DNA of 64,000 nucleotides from Scolanthus callimorphus (Eukaryota > Cnidaria > Anthozoa > Actiniaria > Edwardsiidae), in assembly GCA_033964015.1 (NCBI GenBank), contig CM066912.1, positions 24,711,605-24,775,604 on the forward strand. Reading direction: 5' to 3'. The position numbers and the translations under genes were made by a program. Positions 49,801 to 60,261 of the stretch are shown here, in pieces. Numbering within the stretch: the first letter of the stretch is position 1; every line of letters begins with the position of its first letter. The notes beneath the pieces were generated by a model. It saw nothing but the letters and a program-made list of their open reading frames with translations, searched no databases and was not told the DNA's origin.

Positions 49801-49818
49801 CCCATTGTGAGAAGTAGT
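37814..49818 (-). CDS. NWD1/NWD2-like NACHT and WD-repeat STAND protein (at least 11 exons, 5' end missing, one frameshift)
   Basis: A STAND-class signalling ATPase of the NWD1/NWD2 type. Minus-strand exons: 49818-49467, 48309-48107, 47684-47355, 46397-46216, 45936-45858, 45383-45202, 44496-44335, 43323-43189, 42387-42175, 41585-41317 and 40757-37814; all have GT-AG borders and matching phases. With one base restored the chain is about 1,683 aa. Order: polar, acidic N-terminal stretch (1-105); DUF4062-like segment (IFTSSTFTD, then FCREHGYDFQVVDLRWGI); linker helices; NACHT P-loop GESGCGKTS near 472-480; RFLGTSPESSSTRHLLRSLC; Walker B-like VLVLDSLDQL near 565-574; winged-helix region (GYITASKAGLSQPELDDLLSLDD); then about 900 aa of degenerate WD40 repeats in one last exon. 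Exon 3 needs a +1 base in an A run (plus-strand T run 47597-47600). No start codon exon was found; the acceptor at 49819-49820 shows that one lies to the right. Function in cnidarians is unknown; ligand-triggered oligomerisation is inferred from the fold. Confidence 0.88.
43381..43658. mobile_element. Foldback element with ATGGAAGATTCCAGCTAT ends
   Basis: Left CAATGGAAGATTCCAGCTAT and right ATAGCTGGAATCTTCCATTG are inverted and enclose two direct units of GCGCGTTGCAT...GTTACATT. A diverged relative is at about 4160-4345. It lies in an NWD intron. Confidence 0.8.
43686..43871. mobile_element. pogo/Tc1-like MITE with TA duplication
   Basis: The element spans 43688-43869 with ends CAGTGGAACCCCGATTTTA and TAAAATCGGGGTTTCACGG, flanked by TA on both sides. 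Ends of this kind are known from pogo/Tigger MITEs. In an NWD intron. Confidence 0.85.
44627..45010 (-). mobile_element. hAT-like MITE, copy 2
   Basis: The element spans 44635-45002, the reverse complement of 20734-21104 with over 90 percent agreement by eye. Perfect 8-bp target duplication ATACATTG at 44627-44634 and 45003-45010. In NWD intron 6. Confidence 0.92.
46449..46620. repeat. Palindromic TTTCTGCAGAAA-family element, best copy (172 bp)
   Basis: 26-bp perfect terminal inverted repeats, left CAGGTAATTTCTGCAGAAAC and right GTTTCTGCAGAAATTACCTG at the extremes. Nearly the whole element folds on itself. It sits about 50 bases upstream of an NWD exon (46397). Confidence 0.9.
47799..48041. 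mobile_element. MITE, AGAGCGGATTTC family, in NWD intron
   Basis: Ends GGTTTTCACATGACTGTCAT and TTGACAGTCATGTGAACTTC are inverse; the interior has several CCAAT/ATTGG motifs. Confidence 0.7.
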
Positions 49819-51200
49819 CTGTTGAAAATAACGTTTACCATATTTTATAGTTCATTTGTAGAGCAGTGTCAGTGACCGATCCTTTATCTCTAAATTCTTT
49901 CCCAAAATTGTACACAATGTCTATTCTTATGTTTGAAGTGTGTACACAGTAACAACAAAGACCTTCGAAAGGATACTGAAAGAGATCATACAAATTCAAA
50001 TAAATAATTCTGACACAAAAACTACTAAACAAGATCCCTAAATTCAGGTGACAAGAATATTAATGTCCTTTGTTTATGTTTCAATACCATGTCAAGCATA
50101 AAACAAATTCATCACGCAAACCGAGCGGCTATTATACACCATAGAGTCCCTCTATAATAAAACTGGATTAAACTTTGCATAGTCAAAAATGATATCTACA
50201 AATTCTGATAACAAGAATATTATAGAATGACCATTCCTTCAGACTAATAAATCCGACTACCGGCGTACCGATTCACTCACTTATATTCTCTAATGTCGGG
50301 AACACATGCTCCACGAATAACATTTGTTAGAATATGAAGTTGTGGGAGCTCATATAGTTCCTCATAACCCTTTCATACGTCTTCTTGTTGAAGTCTCAAC
50401 CATGTGCTTGATGTTGTTTATATGATCTTTCGTGCATAATTGTGTAGAGTGTTTTTTTCGTGAAGTATCCTGCATGGTGACGGAGAGGTTAGACATAAAT
50501 ACTAGCTGCCTAGCAGCAATGTAGTTGTTTATATTATGCTGATAATGACGTCATCTATTTTCCCCTGGGGCACAGCCATATATAAGGGACCTGTTCATTA
50601 TTATCAAGTTTATTATTTATAAGGCCCCAGGAGGGGGCTTAATGAGAAACTCGAAACTTTTTTTCATGCACCTAGGTTTCAACTCACTTATATGTTTCTG
50701 TCTTTTGCCCTTATGCTATATAGAAGGCTTTTTATTACTATTTTCATTCATTTTTCTGTGCTTTATTTTTGTAGTTGCATGGTTGTCATTGAAATATCCT
50801 TGACTATAACTAAAATAAAAATGGATGTGAATGACATTATCAAAAGCATTACATCAGCTGTTACATGGAAGGGGGTGCTTGCTGTTCTGGTTGATTTGCT
50901 TGTGCAATATACTATGCATCACAAAATGTAAATATAGAATAATACATTTTAGCTACTATTAATGACTTTTGTTAACGTTTCTGCACAGAAAATTCATACC
51001 ATACCTGCGTAGTAAAAAATTCTCCCTTTTTCTCCCTTTACCGGGTTCCCTGTGGTTCTGTATTGCGCCATTGTATTGACCCCCCTCCAAGTCCCATGTA
51101 GTCTTCTCTGAACCTTCTCGGCAAACTTTTTGAAGTTGACTTGTTTTCACTGCAAGTACTTCTCAAAATCCAGGCCAATTATACAGAATTTCGTCTCAAA
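49819..51200. other. Gap between the NWD 5' exon and the aquaporin
   Basis: The missing first exon and promoter of the NWD gene (minus) and the promoter of the aquaporin (plus) should lie here or, for the NWD, farther right. No convincing start-codon exon was found. A 36-codon ORF at 50821-50931 has no recognisable similarity. Confidence 0.4.
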
Positions 51201-54200
51201 ATGGACACTACTAAGACTGTGCTAGCATCTGGAATATTCGAGTTTTTCGGCACTTTGTTGTACGTGTTTCTAGGCTGTTCTACAGCGATGGTTGTGAACC
51301 TTGATTATCCGTCGTCAACTATGGCCGCTACTGCTCTTTCTTTCGGCCTCTCCTACACAGTTCTTGTTCATATCTCTTCTCCTTGGAGCTGTGGATATTT
51401 GAATCCAGCTGTTACGGTCGCTATGATGATCAACAAGAAAATCTCGATCGCTAGAGGAGTTTGTTACATTGCATTCCAGCTGTTGGGAGGTGAGTGAAAA
51501 TTGTCTATGCCAAGTCTCCTGCATTTTGCATTTTGCAGGAGATTCTCGAATTTTAGCCTGATCTCCCACTTTTTGCTTCAATATTTTTGTTTTGTATACA
51601 TTCACTGTAGTTCTCCCGCATTTTGGTCGAGGGCCGTTCTCATACAAAAATCGATTCTTTTCGATTCGATCGGGTTGGCATCTAGCTCTGCTTGTGACTT
51701 ATTAGTTATATCCGTTACACAAGAGTTAAGCTTAATTTGAAAACTCGTCACGTCAAAATCTAGACTGTTATATAATGTGCACTATGGGAGCTAATAGCTC
51801 CCTCCATTGCATAGAAATTGAATCTGGATTTAGTGGAGATTTTGCACAAAATGCATTGAAAACAAAAGGCTCTAGATATATATGAGTTGTTAAAAACTGA
51901 AGAGCTTTCTAAATGCTGCCAGGATTACCAAAAATAGGATTATTCCCATGCATTTTTAGCATTTTAGAATGTAAAACATACCCTGAAAGTCAAATCTTAT
52001 TGTCTGTTTTGGATGTGCCAGGCGGACTTTTTGCTTCTCTTTCCTAATACTTCTCTTTCCTACTACTTCACACAAATCAGTAGCCTGGGAAGTCTCAATA
52101 AAAACAAGCGCAAAAGACAAAAAGTGCTAGAAAATGCAAAATGGGATAATTAGATGGGAACAACAGCACCAGCTTGTAACATGGTGTATGATGGAATCAA
52201 AGTTCAAATACCAAAAATATGGCTGGATCTTTAAAAAAAAACTGGATCCTCCCCTGACATACAATTTTTTCTTAGCAATGGCAGGGGCATCTCTTCTATA
52301 TGCTGTGACACCACCAGAATCACACCACACCCTTGGAGCCAATCAGCTTGGTCATGGGGTGAGCCCTATCCATGGGGTCAGTATAGAGGCCATATTGACC
52401 CTGATAATGGTGTTCACAGTACTCATGACCTGGGACATCAGCATGTCAGATGCTATGGCTGCCATCTGGGCTGGTATAGTAGTTACAGTTTGCCATCTAG
52501 CTGGGGTAAGTTGTTATTTAATTGAACTGTGTTTTTGATTTTTTTTTTCATAAATTATTTTTTTGTACCACAAAGCTGGTATTCAGAGTTTTGCAAGTAT
52601 ATGATGAAGGGATCGAGCTGAAGGCTTGAATCAACTGTAGCATGCATGATGGGTGGTAGCATACATCTGTCGTAGATGGTGGGAGCTTACACATTATATT
52701 GCCTGTCAAGGGCACCATAATAAGCACTGAACATCCCCCCCTGCCCCCAAAAAACTGACGGCTTTAATAAATGCCTCTCAAGCTTCATAAATCTACTCCT
52801 CCCCTCCCCCAAAGGAAGAAAAGAAAGATCCGAACTTTTGTCTTCAAATGTTTGAAAACATTATGGCAGTCTTCAAATATGGTAATATTTGTGCATAGAA
52901 GATGTTTTCTATAAGGATAACAATGGATAACCTCATAATTTGTTAGACAATTTTGAACGTTGATATGGGAGATGTTAGAAGCATCCCACACGCTGGTGGT
53001 GAGGTCTAATGCTTATTTTCTATGACTAAAAGTAGGCAAAGCTTACACAGTTGGTAACCCATTGATTTTTATGTGGTTTTTAGCTCCACCTAACTGGATG
53101 TGGAATTAACCCTGCACGTTCACTAGGGCCTGCGTTCATCACTCACACGTGGGACAACCATTGGGTAAGTCCTTGGCAGTCAGGTCACAATAACATTAGC
53201 AGAAATACATGATTCCTGAAAACAGTCATGTCCAGGGGGGACTCCCATATATTTGGGGTAGAGATGCTCGTCTGTAAAAACGAATTTCACCTCTAAGTGG
53301 TACCAAAGGGGGCGTGGTCAACACAAACCAACCACAACACACTCATTTATTGGAAATAGCCTTCAGTGCTCCATCGCTTTGGAAAGCATATAAGGCATAG
53401 TATTTGGTTGCATAGCTAAGAAGTGACCAACAAGTGTTACCTATGCATTGTCATCGGTTGCAAGTCCATTTTCTGTAGTTTCAGAGCGGGTAAATTAACA
53501 AGGTATCTATGAAAACAAAATGCTGAAAATAAAGTCAGGAGAAGCAGTTATGGACTTGAAATCGATAGCGTCAGGACGCAAGCGCAGGACGCAAGTGCAG
53601 GACGCAAGCGCAGGACGCAAGCGCAGGACGCAAGCGCAGGACGCAAGTGCAGGACGCAAGCGCAGAACGCAAGTACAGGACGCAAGCGCAGGACGCAAGC
53701 GCAGGACGCAAGCGCAGGACGCAAGCGCAGGACGCAAGCGCAGGACGCAAGCGCAGGACGCAAGCGCAGGACGCAAGCGCAGGACGCAAGCGCAGGACGC
53801 AAGCGCAGGACGCAAGCGCAGGACGCAAGCGCAGGACGCAAGCGCAGGACGCAAGCGCAGGACGCAAGCGCAGGACGCAAGCGCAGGACGCAAGCGCAGG
53901 ACGCAAGTGTGAATCATATCGACGCAAACGCAAGCCTAAAATCAACATCGATTACTTGCTTGCGCTTACGTTCACTTGATTCACACTAGATACAAGCAAA
54001 AACGAAATGTCTCGATTTCTTGCGCTTGCGTCTGAGCTTACATTCTAGTGTGAACCACATAAGGGACATTAACGTATGAGTTTGATATCCTTGCGCTTGC
54101 ATTTGCACTTGCGTTCCAGTGAGAACCAGCCTTAAGCGTAATGATGTATCCAAGCAGCTAATGATAGGTCCCTTTTTGTAGGTCTATTGGGTAGGCCCAA

Positions 54201-54439
54201 CCATTGGCAGCGTTTTGGCCGCATCACTTCATCTCTGCAGCCGTAAATTCCAGGCCTTGTGCCTCGCATCCACGTCAAGTCTCTCTATCCAAGGTGAAGG
54301 TATTGATTTGCATGTTATTGATGACACCAGCCGGAAGCTGTCCCTTCGAGGAAGTGAGCCCCTTCCTCAGAGGCAAGACCCGGAGTCGCCTAGCTTGGCA
54401 AGGGCGGCCGTCCCACAGGAAATCAAAACCTACCTGTGA
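51201..54439 (+). CDS. Aquaporin, orthodox water-channel type (4 exons)
   Basis: Six-helix membrane channel of the MIP family. Exons are 51201-51489, 52276-52505, 53084-53164 and 54182-54439, giving 285 aa. Both NPA boxes are present: LNPAVTVAM in exon 1 and [10 protein letters not shown] in exon 3. All four selectivity-filter positions match the water-specific pattern: Phe in ALSFGLS, His in VTVCHLAG, Cys in [11 protein letters not shown] and the Arg after the second NPA. The Cys sits where the mercury-sensitive Cys of AQP1 lies. Exon 2 encodes helices 4 and 5 ([32 protein letters not shown]). The C-terminal tail of about 65 aa is cytoplasmic and polar. Start chosen at MDTTKT, after which the first helix begins; an upstream in-frame extension looks non-coding. 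Intron 3 holds a 13-bp minisatellite at 53572-53909. Strong family call; which vertebrate class it is closest to was not tested. Confidence 0.93.
53572..53909 (+). repeat. 13-bp minisatellite, about 26 copies, in aquaporin intron 3
   Basis: Unit CAGGACGCAAGCG with sparse substitutions (AAGTG, AGAACG). Because 13 is not a multiple of 3, three units make one 13-residue peptide period, which gives long open frames on both strands. Not coding. Confidence 0.95.
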
Positions 54440-55121
54440 CAAACTCGCTGGTCAACGTGACGAAACTGAATTTAAAAACGGATATATGTTACAACTGTGT
54501 TGAATTCAATCTTTTTCGAATTTAGGATTGACTTTATATGTTGTGTTTTTCCAATAGAAAAATACATGTTTTCTTTTTGTTAATGTCCCTGTTAAATAGG
54601 CACGAAAGCACCCACGGTTCGCGCGTATAGAGCTCGAAAATACAGCGTATTTGGTGAAATGCGTATCCCTCTTTTGCTCCGACGAAGGGCTAACGCTTGA
54701 AACGTCAGCAAAACACCATTTCTCCACGGCGATTAACATAAATCTCAACCTTTGGTTGCTGTTGTCCGAGAATCATAGTCGATTGCTTACTTTTGCGAGT
54801 GCCCTTTTCTGCAAAAAAAATGGAGACGAGTGACGAAACGTTTTCCATTGAATAATTTGGTAAATCAAATCTCAAACTTTGGTTTTCGGTTTAGAGATTT
54901 CTACACGTAATTTGTCTTTTAATATCGAACGAAAACAATATCAAAGAAGCGATGGCCTGACAAGTGCTCTAGTTTAACGATCTGACGCGTTCATGTTTTA
55001 ACTTTGCAAGGATTTTTATTTCACCATAAATCGCATCCGTTTCAATACACTTTATTTTTTTCCTGCTAGCAGAGGTCTCTTCTTTCTGCCTTAGCAAGGA
55101 ATAAACTTACAGACTGCGTAA
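54440..55121. other. Region between convergent aquaporin and nucleoside hydrolase genes
   Basis: Holds the two 3' UTRs. CGAAGGGCTAACGCTTGAAA near 54683 and a block at 54858-54960, inverted relative to 30540-30650, are dispersed repeats. Confidence 0.5.
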
Positions 55122-55127
55122 TTTATT
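55122..55127 (-). promoter_or_regulatory. Poly(A) signal of the nucleoside hydrolase gene
   Basis: AATAAA on the minus strand, 46 bases after the stop codon at 55173, which is an ordinary 3' UTR spacing. Confidence 0.55.
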
Positions 55128-55172
55128 TAACATGTTATGTATTTCTAAAATTCCGGTCATATGACCCAAATC

Positions 55173-58100
55173 CTATTGCACCGATCTCATCATCATACTT
55201 TTAAAACTCTCCATATTAATTTTCTTAATAAGCCTGACATTAGATGGTTTGTGGAGTTTTCCTCTCCAGTCAACCACCATTTGACCCCTCGTGAATTTCC
55301 CCTGCAACTCTTCAGTAGCGTGTACCATTTCCGCCTCCTCAACAATAGGGGGATATATAGCCACTGCCAGCGAGAAAGGGTCGGCAGTAATATAAGGCCC
55401 ACCCCCCTCAAACTCCTTCAGATGGGTGGTTATCCTCTTTAGAAACCGCCCCCTCTCGCTTTCTACATTAGTATAATTCCTAAAGAACTCCCAGCTCATA
55501 GGGTGATCGAGGCAGAACTCCCAAGTTATCTGCGTTATAGGGGATTTCATTTCATTCAGAACAACATAAGCAGCTTCGGGATCTGCCCCGAAATTGAATT
55601 CAGCGGAGAGGAAGTCATTTCCGATGCCGCGGTAGTTGCCACCCATGACGTGCAATTCTTTGACATTGGTGCAGAAGTCGGGGTCCATGCGGCAAGCCAA
55701 AGCCACGTTGGTAAGCGGACCAAGTGCGAGCACTGTTACCTGTCCAGGGTTTTCTCGGACGATCTTTTGCATTTGTAAAACGCCGTGGCCATCTCGTAAA
55801 ACACTCATGTCTGGTTCGCTAATACCTACTGGATCCCCAAGACCGTCTTCGCCATGATAATGAGACCATGTGTAATTGTTTCCTATAGAAGATAGAGTAG
55901 AGCAGATTTCAGATGACCGTCGTGAAAGTAAACACAATCGTGTATAGTAATAACTAGCGAGTCAGAAACAAAAGTAATTACAACTTGCCGTTGAATGGTT
56001 CCAGCCCAGCCAATCAGGAGCCGAACCACTTCAGGATTACTTAGTAGCCACACAATTGCTCTCGAATTTGATTGGTTGATAGAAATGAGCAGCAAATGAG
56101 AAAGCAAACCAATCGCAAACGCAGTTGAATCATGACAGTCATCTGAAATACGCTCTTTGTTTCAAATCGAGCGGATTTCAGTTTTTTTTTATAGGTAAAT
56201 ACACCTACTAGGAAATCAGAAGCGAGACAAATTATACAACCAACCAATCAAAGCGCACGACTTTGGTCGTGACCCAAGAAAATACATTCTCGAACTCAGA
56301 GCAGGGGAGGCTGTGGGGACATCCATTTGAGGACCTTTGCTGATTGGCTGATTTTGATCGTTTGGGCATGCGCAGAAAGGTGTTTCTCTCAACGGCTCTG
56401 TATCAAATGTCGCGCATGCGTCAATGGCTGTCACAAGAGCCTCCCCCGCGGGACGAGGAGCCGGGGAGCTCTGGGTTTGAGGATGAAGTCACTATGTATT
56501 TGGTTGTTTTTTTGCGCATTCTCATTGGCTCGACTAAACAAAGACTCGTGACCACGACCAATAGAAAAAGCAAGTTTGATTTATTTTCGACAGTCATCTG
56601 AAATCGAAAATCATTTAATATATGTGCGATTTTAAACGCAATTAAACTTTATATTCTCATTTTTTGTTAACCAATTCATATGTTTGTCCATGCGAAAGCC
56701 TTTTAAGGCTTTTAAGTGTTAAAACACTTCCCATTTCTGTCATGGAGACTTCAGTTTTTCGCAATGAAGGGTTTCTGCAGAAATTCCCTGTGCTCCCATT
56801 ACGTCGCCCGGTACTGTGTAGATACAAAGTAGAGTTGCAAAGAAGAGACATTTACCGACTTACCGAGCAAATTTTTAGTTGCGCCTTTGTATACTGGAAT
56901 ATCCAGCTTTCCTATTGCTCTCAGTACCTAAAAGATTGAAATTGTAAAAAAAGAAACGTAAATCATATTTTAAATGTCTTTGCTAGGAGACCTTACCCTC
57001 AGTGATATTCTTTAGACCAGGGGGTATAGGGGGCGGCTTTTAAGGCCCCACTCCAGAACGGCTAAGACCTACACCCTCCACCTTGGCGACATTTTTAGGA
57101 AATTTCATTGTGTACATTTTGATACCAAAATAATATGAATACAAAATTAGATGGCGTCATGCTGACATCATTTTGAGAGGCATTTTTTCAAATTTCAAAT
57201 AGCTGAATTTTTTCATCAAAAACCTTCATTTCACCAATTATTTATGAATGAAATCATTTCAAAACCTTCTAAAATTGCGTTTGAGACGTGGTTTGATGGC
57301 CACAATGTTTTTTTCCCATTTCGGCTCATAGCTTATACACCTAATTCAAAAAAGGTTGCTTTGGCGTTTGGTCTCTGGTCTTCCAATTATAGCGCGAAAC
57401 AAAGGGATTCTTTGTTCAGTGACCACGAAACAAAAGGCGTTGAATGACCAAGGACTAATCACCAAAGAAACCCTTTCTGAATTAGGTGTACAATGCTTTT
57501 AAAGAATCAAAACCCAAACAGTATTGGAGTCCCCCTCCCCCTCACCCGGAAAGTAGAATAATAACATTCCCAGGTCTTCGAATGGTTCTTGGCGGGTACT
57601 TGGTTTCTCTGTGCGAGACGCGCATTTTGATTTTGAAGTAAATACGAGCAGCAGCGAGCACTAAGGAAACTTAAAAGATCATTTGGGGACCCTACATTAA
57701 CATTAACCGGGTGCGAGATTGCCTCGGTATACATTGCTTCAGGGGTCCTGGTATACATTGCCTTGGTACGTACCCTCAATGTGTTCCTGGCCACTTTGTC
57801 TATGTGCACGTTTCCGGACACAAGAGTAATTGCCAGGATGTCCACCCTCTGTTGAGAAGTCGCCAACAACAGCGCCTGCGCATCGTCAACACCCACATCA
57901 CAGTCTATGATCATTTTGAGTCGTGGATGCGTCTGGGAACCTGCAATAATAATGATAATGATAACGATATTATTACAGTTTCCACAATAATTTAAAAATA
58001 TTCAATATGAAAAAATACCAAAATTACAACAATTCATATAACAAGAGCAAGAGCAAGAGCAAGAGCAAGAGCAAGAGCAAGAGCAAGAGCAAGAGCAAGA

Positions 58101-58896
58101 GCAAGAGCAAGAGCAAGAGCAAGAGCAAGAGCAAGAGCAAGAGCAAGAGCAAGAGCAAGAGCAAGAGCAAGAGCAAGAGCAAGAGCAAGAGCAAGAGCAA
58201 GAGCAAGAGCAAGAGCAAGAGCAAGAGCAAGAGCAAGAGCAAGAGCAAGAGCAAGAGCAAGAGCAAGAGCAAGAGCAAGAGCAAGAGCAAGAGCAAGAGC
58301 AAGAGCAAGAGCAAGAGCAAGAGCAAGAGCAAGAGCAAGAGCAAGAGCAAGAGCAAGAGCAAGAGCAAGAGCAAGAGCAAGAGCAAGAGCAAGAGCAAGA
58401 GCAAGAGCAAGAGCAAGAGCAAGAGCAAGAGCAAGAGCAAGAGCAAGAGCAAGAGCAAGAGCAAGAGCAAGAGCAAGAGCAAGAGCAAGAGCAAGAGCAA
58501 GAGCAAGTCAAGTAACCATTTGTAGATGTAAGAACAACGGCAACGCCTTCTCCTCAATTATTTAGCAACGACCCTGTGTGTTGGTCCGGCCGGCTAGGGT
58601 TTGAATCCCAACCTCCCGCGGCGCTCTACCAATGCTCTATCCGGTCTATCCGCCTAACCTTCCTCACTGCTCCCCTCCGTCTCGCTACCCTCCTCCGCCT
58701 CATTGCTCTCCTCCTCGTTGCTACTACCCTCCGTCTCGGCCTCGTGGGCTTCTTCAGAAGTTGTCTCGGCACCCTCCCCGGGAGCTTCCTCGGGAGCCGC
58801 CTCGTCAGAGTGAACTTTCTCTCTGATGACGTTACATTGCGCATGCGTAAACAACAATGCCGCAAAGATGAGGAACAAGCTCTTAAAGCAAACCAT
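55173..58896 (-). CDS. Inosine-uridine-type nucleoside hydrolase, probably secreted (4 exons)
   Basis: Hydrolyses the N-glycosidic bond of nucleosides to base and ribose (family role). Exons on the minus strand are 58896-58659, 57940-57774, 56927-56864 and 55882-55173, total 392 aa. Exon 1 gives a signal peptide (MVCFKSLFLIFAALLFTHAQ) and about 58 residues rich in Glu and Ser. Exon 2 carries the calcium/ribose site as IIDCDVGVDDAQALL (family consensus DTDxGxDD; Cys replaces Thr) and SGNVHIDKVARNTL. Exon 3 gives VLRAIGKLDIPVYKGATKNL. Exon 4 holds HGEDGLGD, VTVLALGPLTNVA, HVMGGN, FNFGADPEAA and YITADPFSLAVAI, where many bacterial and protozoan enzymes have HDP. Intron 1 contains the GAGCAA array. 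The link between exon 1 and exon 2 rests on matching phase (1) and a moderate donor (GTTAGG); the alternative is a start at MIIDCDVG in exon 2. A poly(A) signal lies at 55127-55122. Core domain certain, N-terminal exon less so. Confidence 0.86.
55899..56157. mobile_element. MITE, AGAGCGGATTTC family, next to a splice acceptor
   Basis: Ends AGAGCAGATTTCAGATGACC and GACAGTCATCTGAAATACGCTCT (first and last bases) are inverse. The left end is 17 bases from the first base of nucleoside hydrolase exon 4, on the intron side. Confidence 0.8.
56290..56485. repeat. Copy of the 3098-3960 repeat family
   Basis: Contains GACATCCATTTGAGGACCTT, GGGCATGCGCAGAAAGGTGT and GAGCCGGGGAGCTCTGGGT in the family order. 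It lies inside a further AGAGCGGATTTC-type element (about 56167-56603). Confidence 0.75.
56705..56795. repeat. Partial TTTCTGCAGAAA-family element
   Basis: Right half only: AACACTTCCCATTTCTG... GGGTTTCTGCAGAAATTCCC. In nucleoside hydrolase intron 3, adjoining exon 3. Confidence 0.6.
58045..58506 (+). repeat. Perfect (GAGCAA)77 array in nucleoside hydrolase intron 1
   Basis: 462 bases of uninterrupted GAGCAA units. Frames read Lys-Ser on the plus strand and Cys-Ser or poly-Leu on the minus strand; these ORFs are artefacts of the repeat. Confidence 0.97.
58565..58652 (-). repeat. tRNA-like (SINE-type) sequence
   Basis: On the minus strand GGATAGAGCATTGGTAGAGC resembles a tRNA D-arm/A box, and GGGATTCAAACCC further on resembles a T-arm/B box. 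The acceptor stem is not convincing, so a tRNA-derived SINE head or decayed tRNA is likelier than a functional tRNA. It starts just after the donor of nucleoside hydrolase exon 1. Confidence 0.5.
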
Positions 58897-59879
58897 CACA
58901 GGTCATGCAGTAAGCTGAAAAAAAAAGGCGAAGGTAAACCTTGGAGGGCTGGCGCGGGTTGTTCAAAAGTGAATTAAATTTAAACCAGGTTTAGTTCTGA
59001 ACACGACCATCGAGTCACCATGGTAATTAATCCTGGATTAGTGCTAAACCACTTTCGAGCAACCGGACACTGATGATTAACCCCAGCTTTACAAAATCAT
59101 TTAACTCCAAATTCGATTCATCATCAATGAGCGCATCAACTGGGTTACTAGATTCATACAATCGTGATATGAAACCCATATGTTATGAGGCAACTTCTAA
59201 CACCTTCATGCAATCGGTTTCTTTCGTTCCATGATCTGTGTTAAGATCGCCCCTACAATACCAATACTTCCATATGATCAAAAGGCTTTGCTAAGCGTAT
59301 GCACGCACAAACCGAAGAGGAACCATATAATGTCTTTCTTAATATTTCACAAAATGCTGATGTTTAGTTCATTCATGCCATATCCTCCTCTTTAATTCAA
59401 TCCTTCTATTCCCCGGCTTCTCTGCCATGGAAGGCGCGCGTGTAAATGAAATTCAGGGAGACTTGTAATGACGTGTCCTGGAGTGTCGCTAAATGTCTAA
59501 AACCTTGATAAGAAACCGTGTTACATTCAAAAGACATGAAACGTACCCCACGAGTACAAAAGAAAAGTAAATTCATGTTTATGGTGGTAGTGCACTTAGC
59601 TACACCCAGCTATTTCACAGACACTCCACATAAATTGAAACCAAATATATTAATATAAACATAACATATTAAGAACCCCAACCAACTGTCAGAGAGGCAA
59701 ACCAGTTTCTGGCTATCTACAAGCGTATCCGAAAGTCGATCCGTCCTTGCAAATTTACAGCACATGACCGAGAAAGAAATCCTGTTAGCGGTCAGCAAAG
59801 TCGGACTCGTCTCATATCAAAATGTGAACATAACACATTTTTTTTTATTGAACGGCGTTTTTTGAATGAATAATGATAG
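58897..59879. other. No gene seen; upstream of the nucleoside hydrolase
   Basis: Presumed promoter side of the minus-strand gene. No recognisable exon or repeat. Confidence 0.4.
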
Positions 59880-59995
59880 CAATATATAGAGGATATTACA
59901 TGGGCCCCGCGCGGAGATACGAATTTTATCTTCGAGTGTTGGAAATTTATATTTACGAGTGAGCGCAGGCCATGCAATGTTTTGTTTATTATAAA
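59880..59995. repeat. Foldback element, TATAGAGGATATTACA family
   Basis: Same left end and GGAGATACGAATTTTATCTT block as the copy at 31497. The right arm is shortened. Confidence 0.7.
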
Positions 59996-60261
59996 AAAAC
60001 ATCAGTGAAATGAAAATCCGAAAGTTAGAAATCTATGTGTGTTATCTTCACTGCGAAGAGTGAAGATAGATATCATATCTTCACAGTGTGTGAAGATATC
60101 ATTTTTTCGCGCGAGAGATACCTTGGGATTTCACTGATGTCTTATAATAAAATGCAATAATGAACTGAATATTCCACTCTGGAAACCTACATCAATAGAG
60201 GTTTCCACAAAGTGTATCTAGATATTTCTGTTCTTCGATATTTGTCACTTTTAGTTGAAAA

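Noticed and set aside
50692..50931. 79-aa ORF upstream of the aquaporin
   Set aside because: Hydrophobic but without family similarity; possible chance ORF in AT-rich DNA.
53507..53979. Several overlapping ORFs of over 100 aa on both strands
   Set aside because: Produced by the 13-bp minisatellite, which is free of stops in most frames; it lies within an aquaporin intron.
58002..58557. ORFs of 170 aa or more coding Lys-Ser, Cys-Ser or poly-Leu
   Set aside because: Translation of the GAGCAA array inside an intron.
58565..58652. Functional tRNA gene on the minus strand
   Set aside because: A- and B-box-like blocks are present, but no convincing acceptor stem or anticodon arm; kept only as a tRNA-like repeat.
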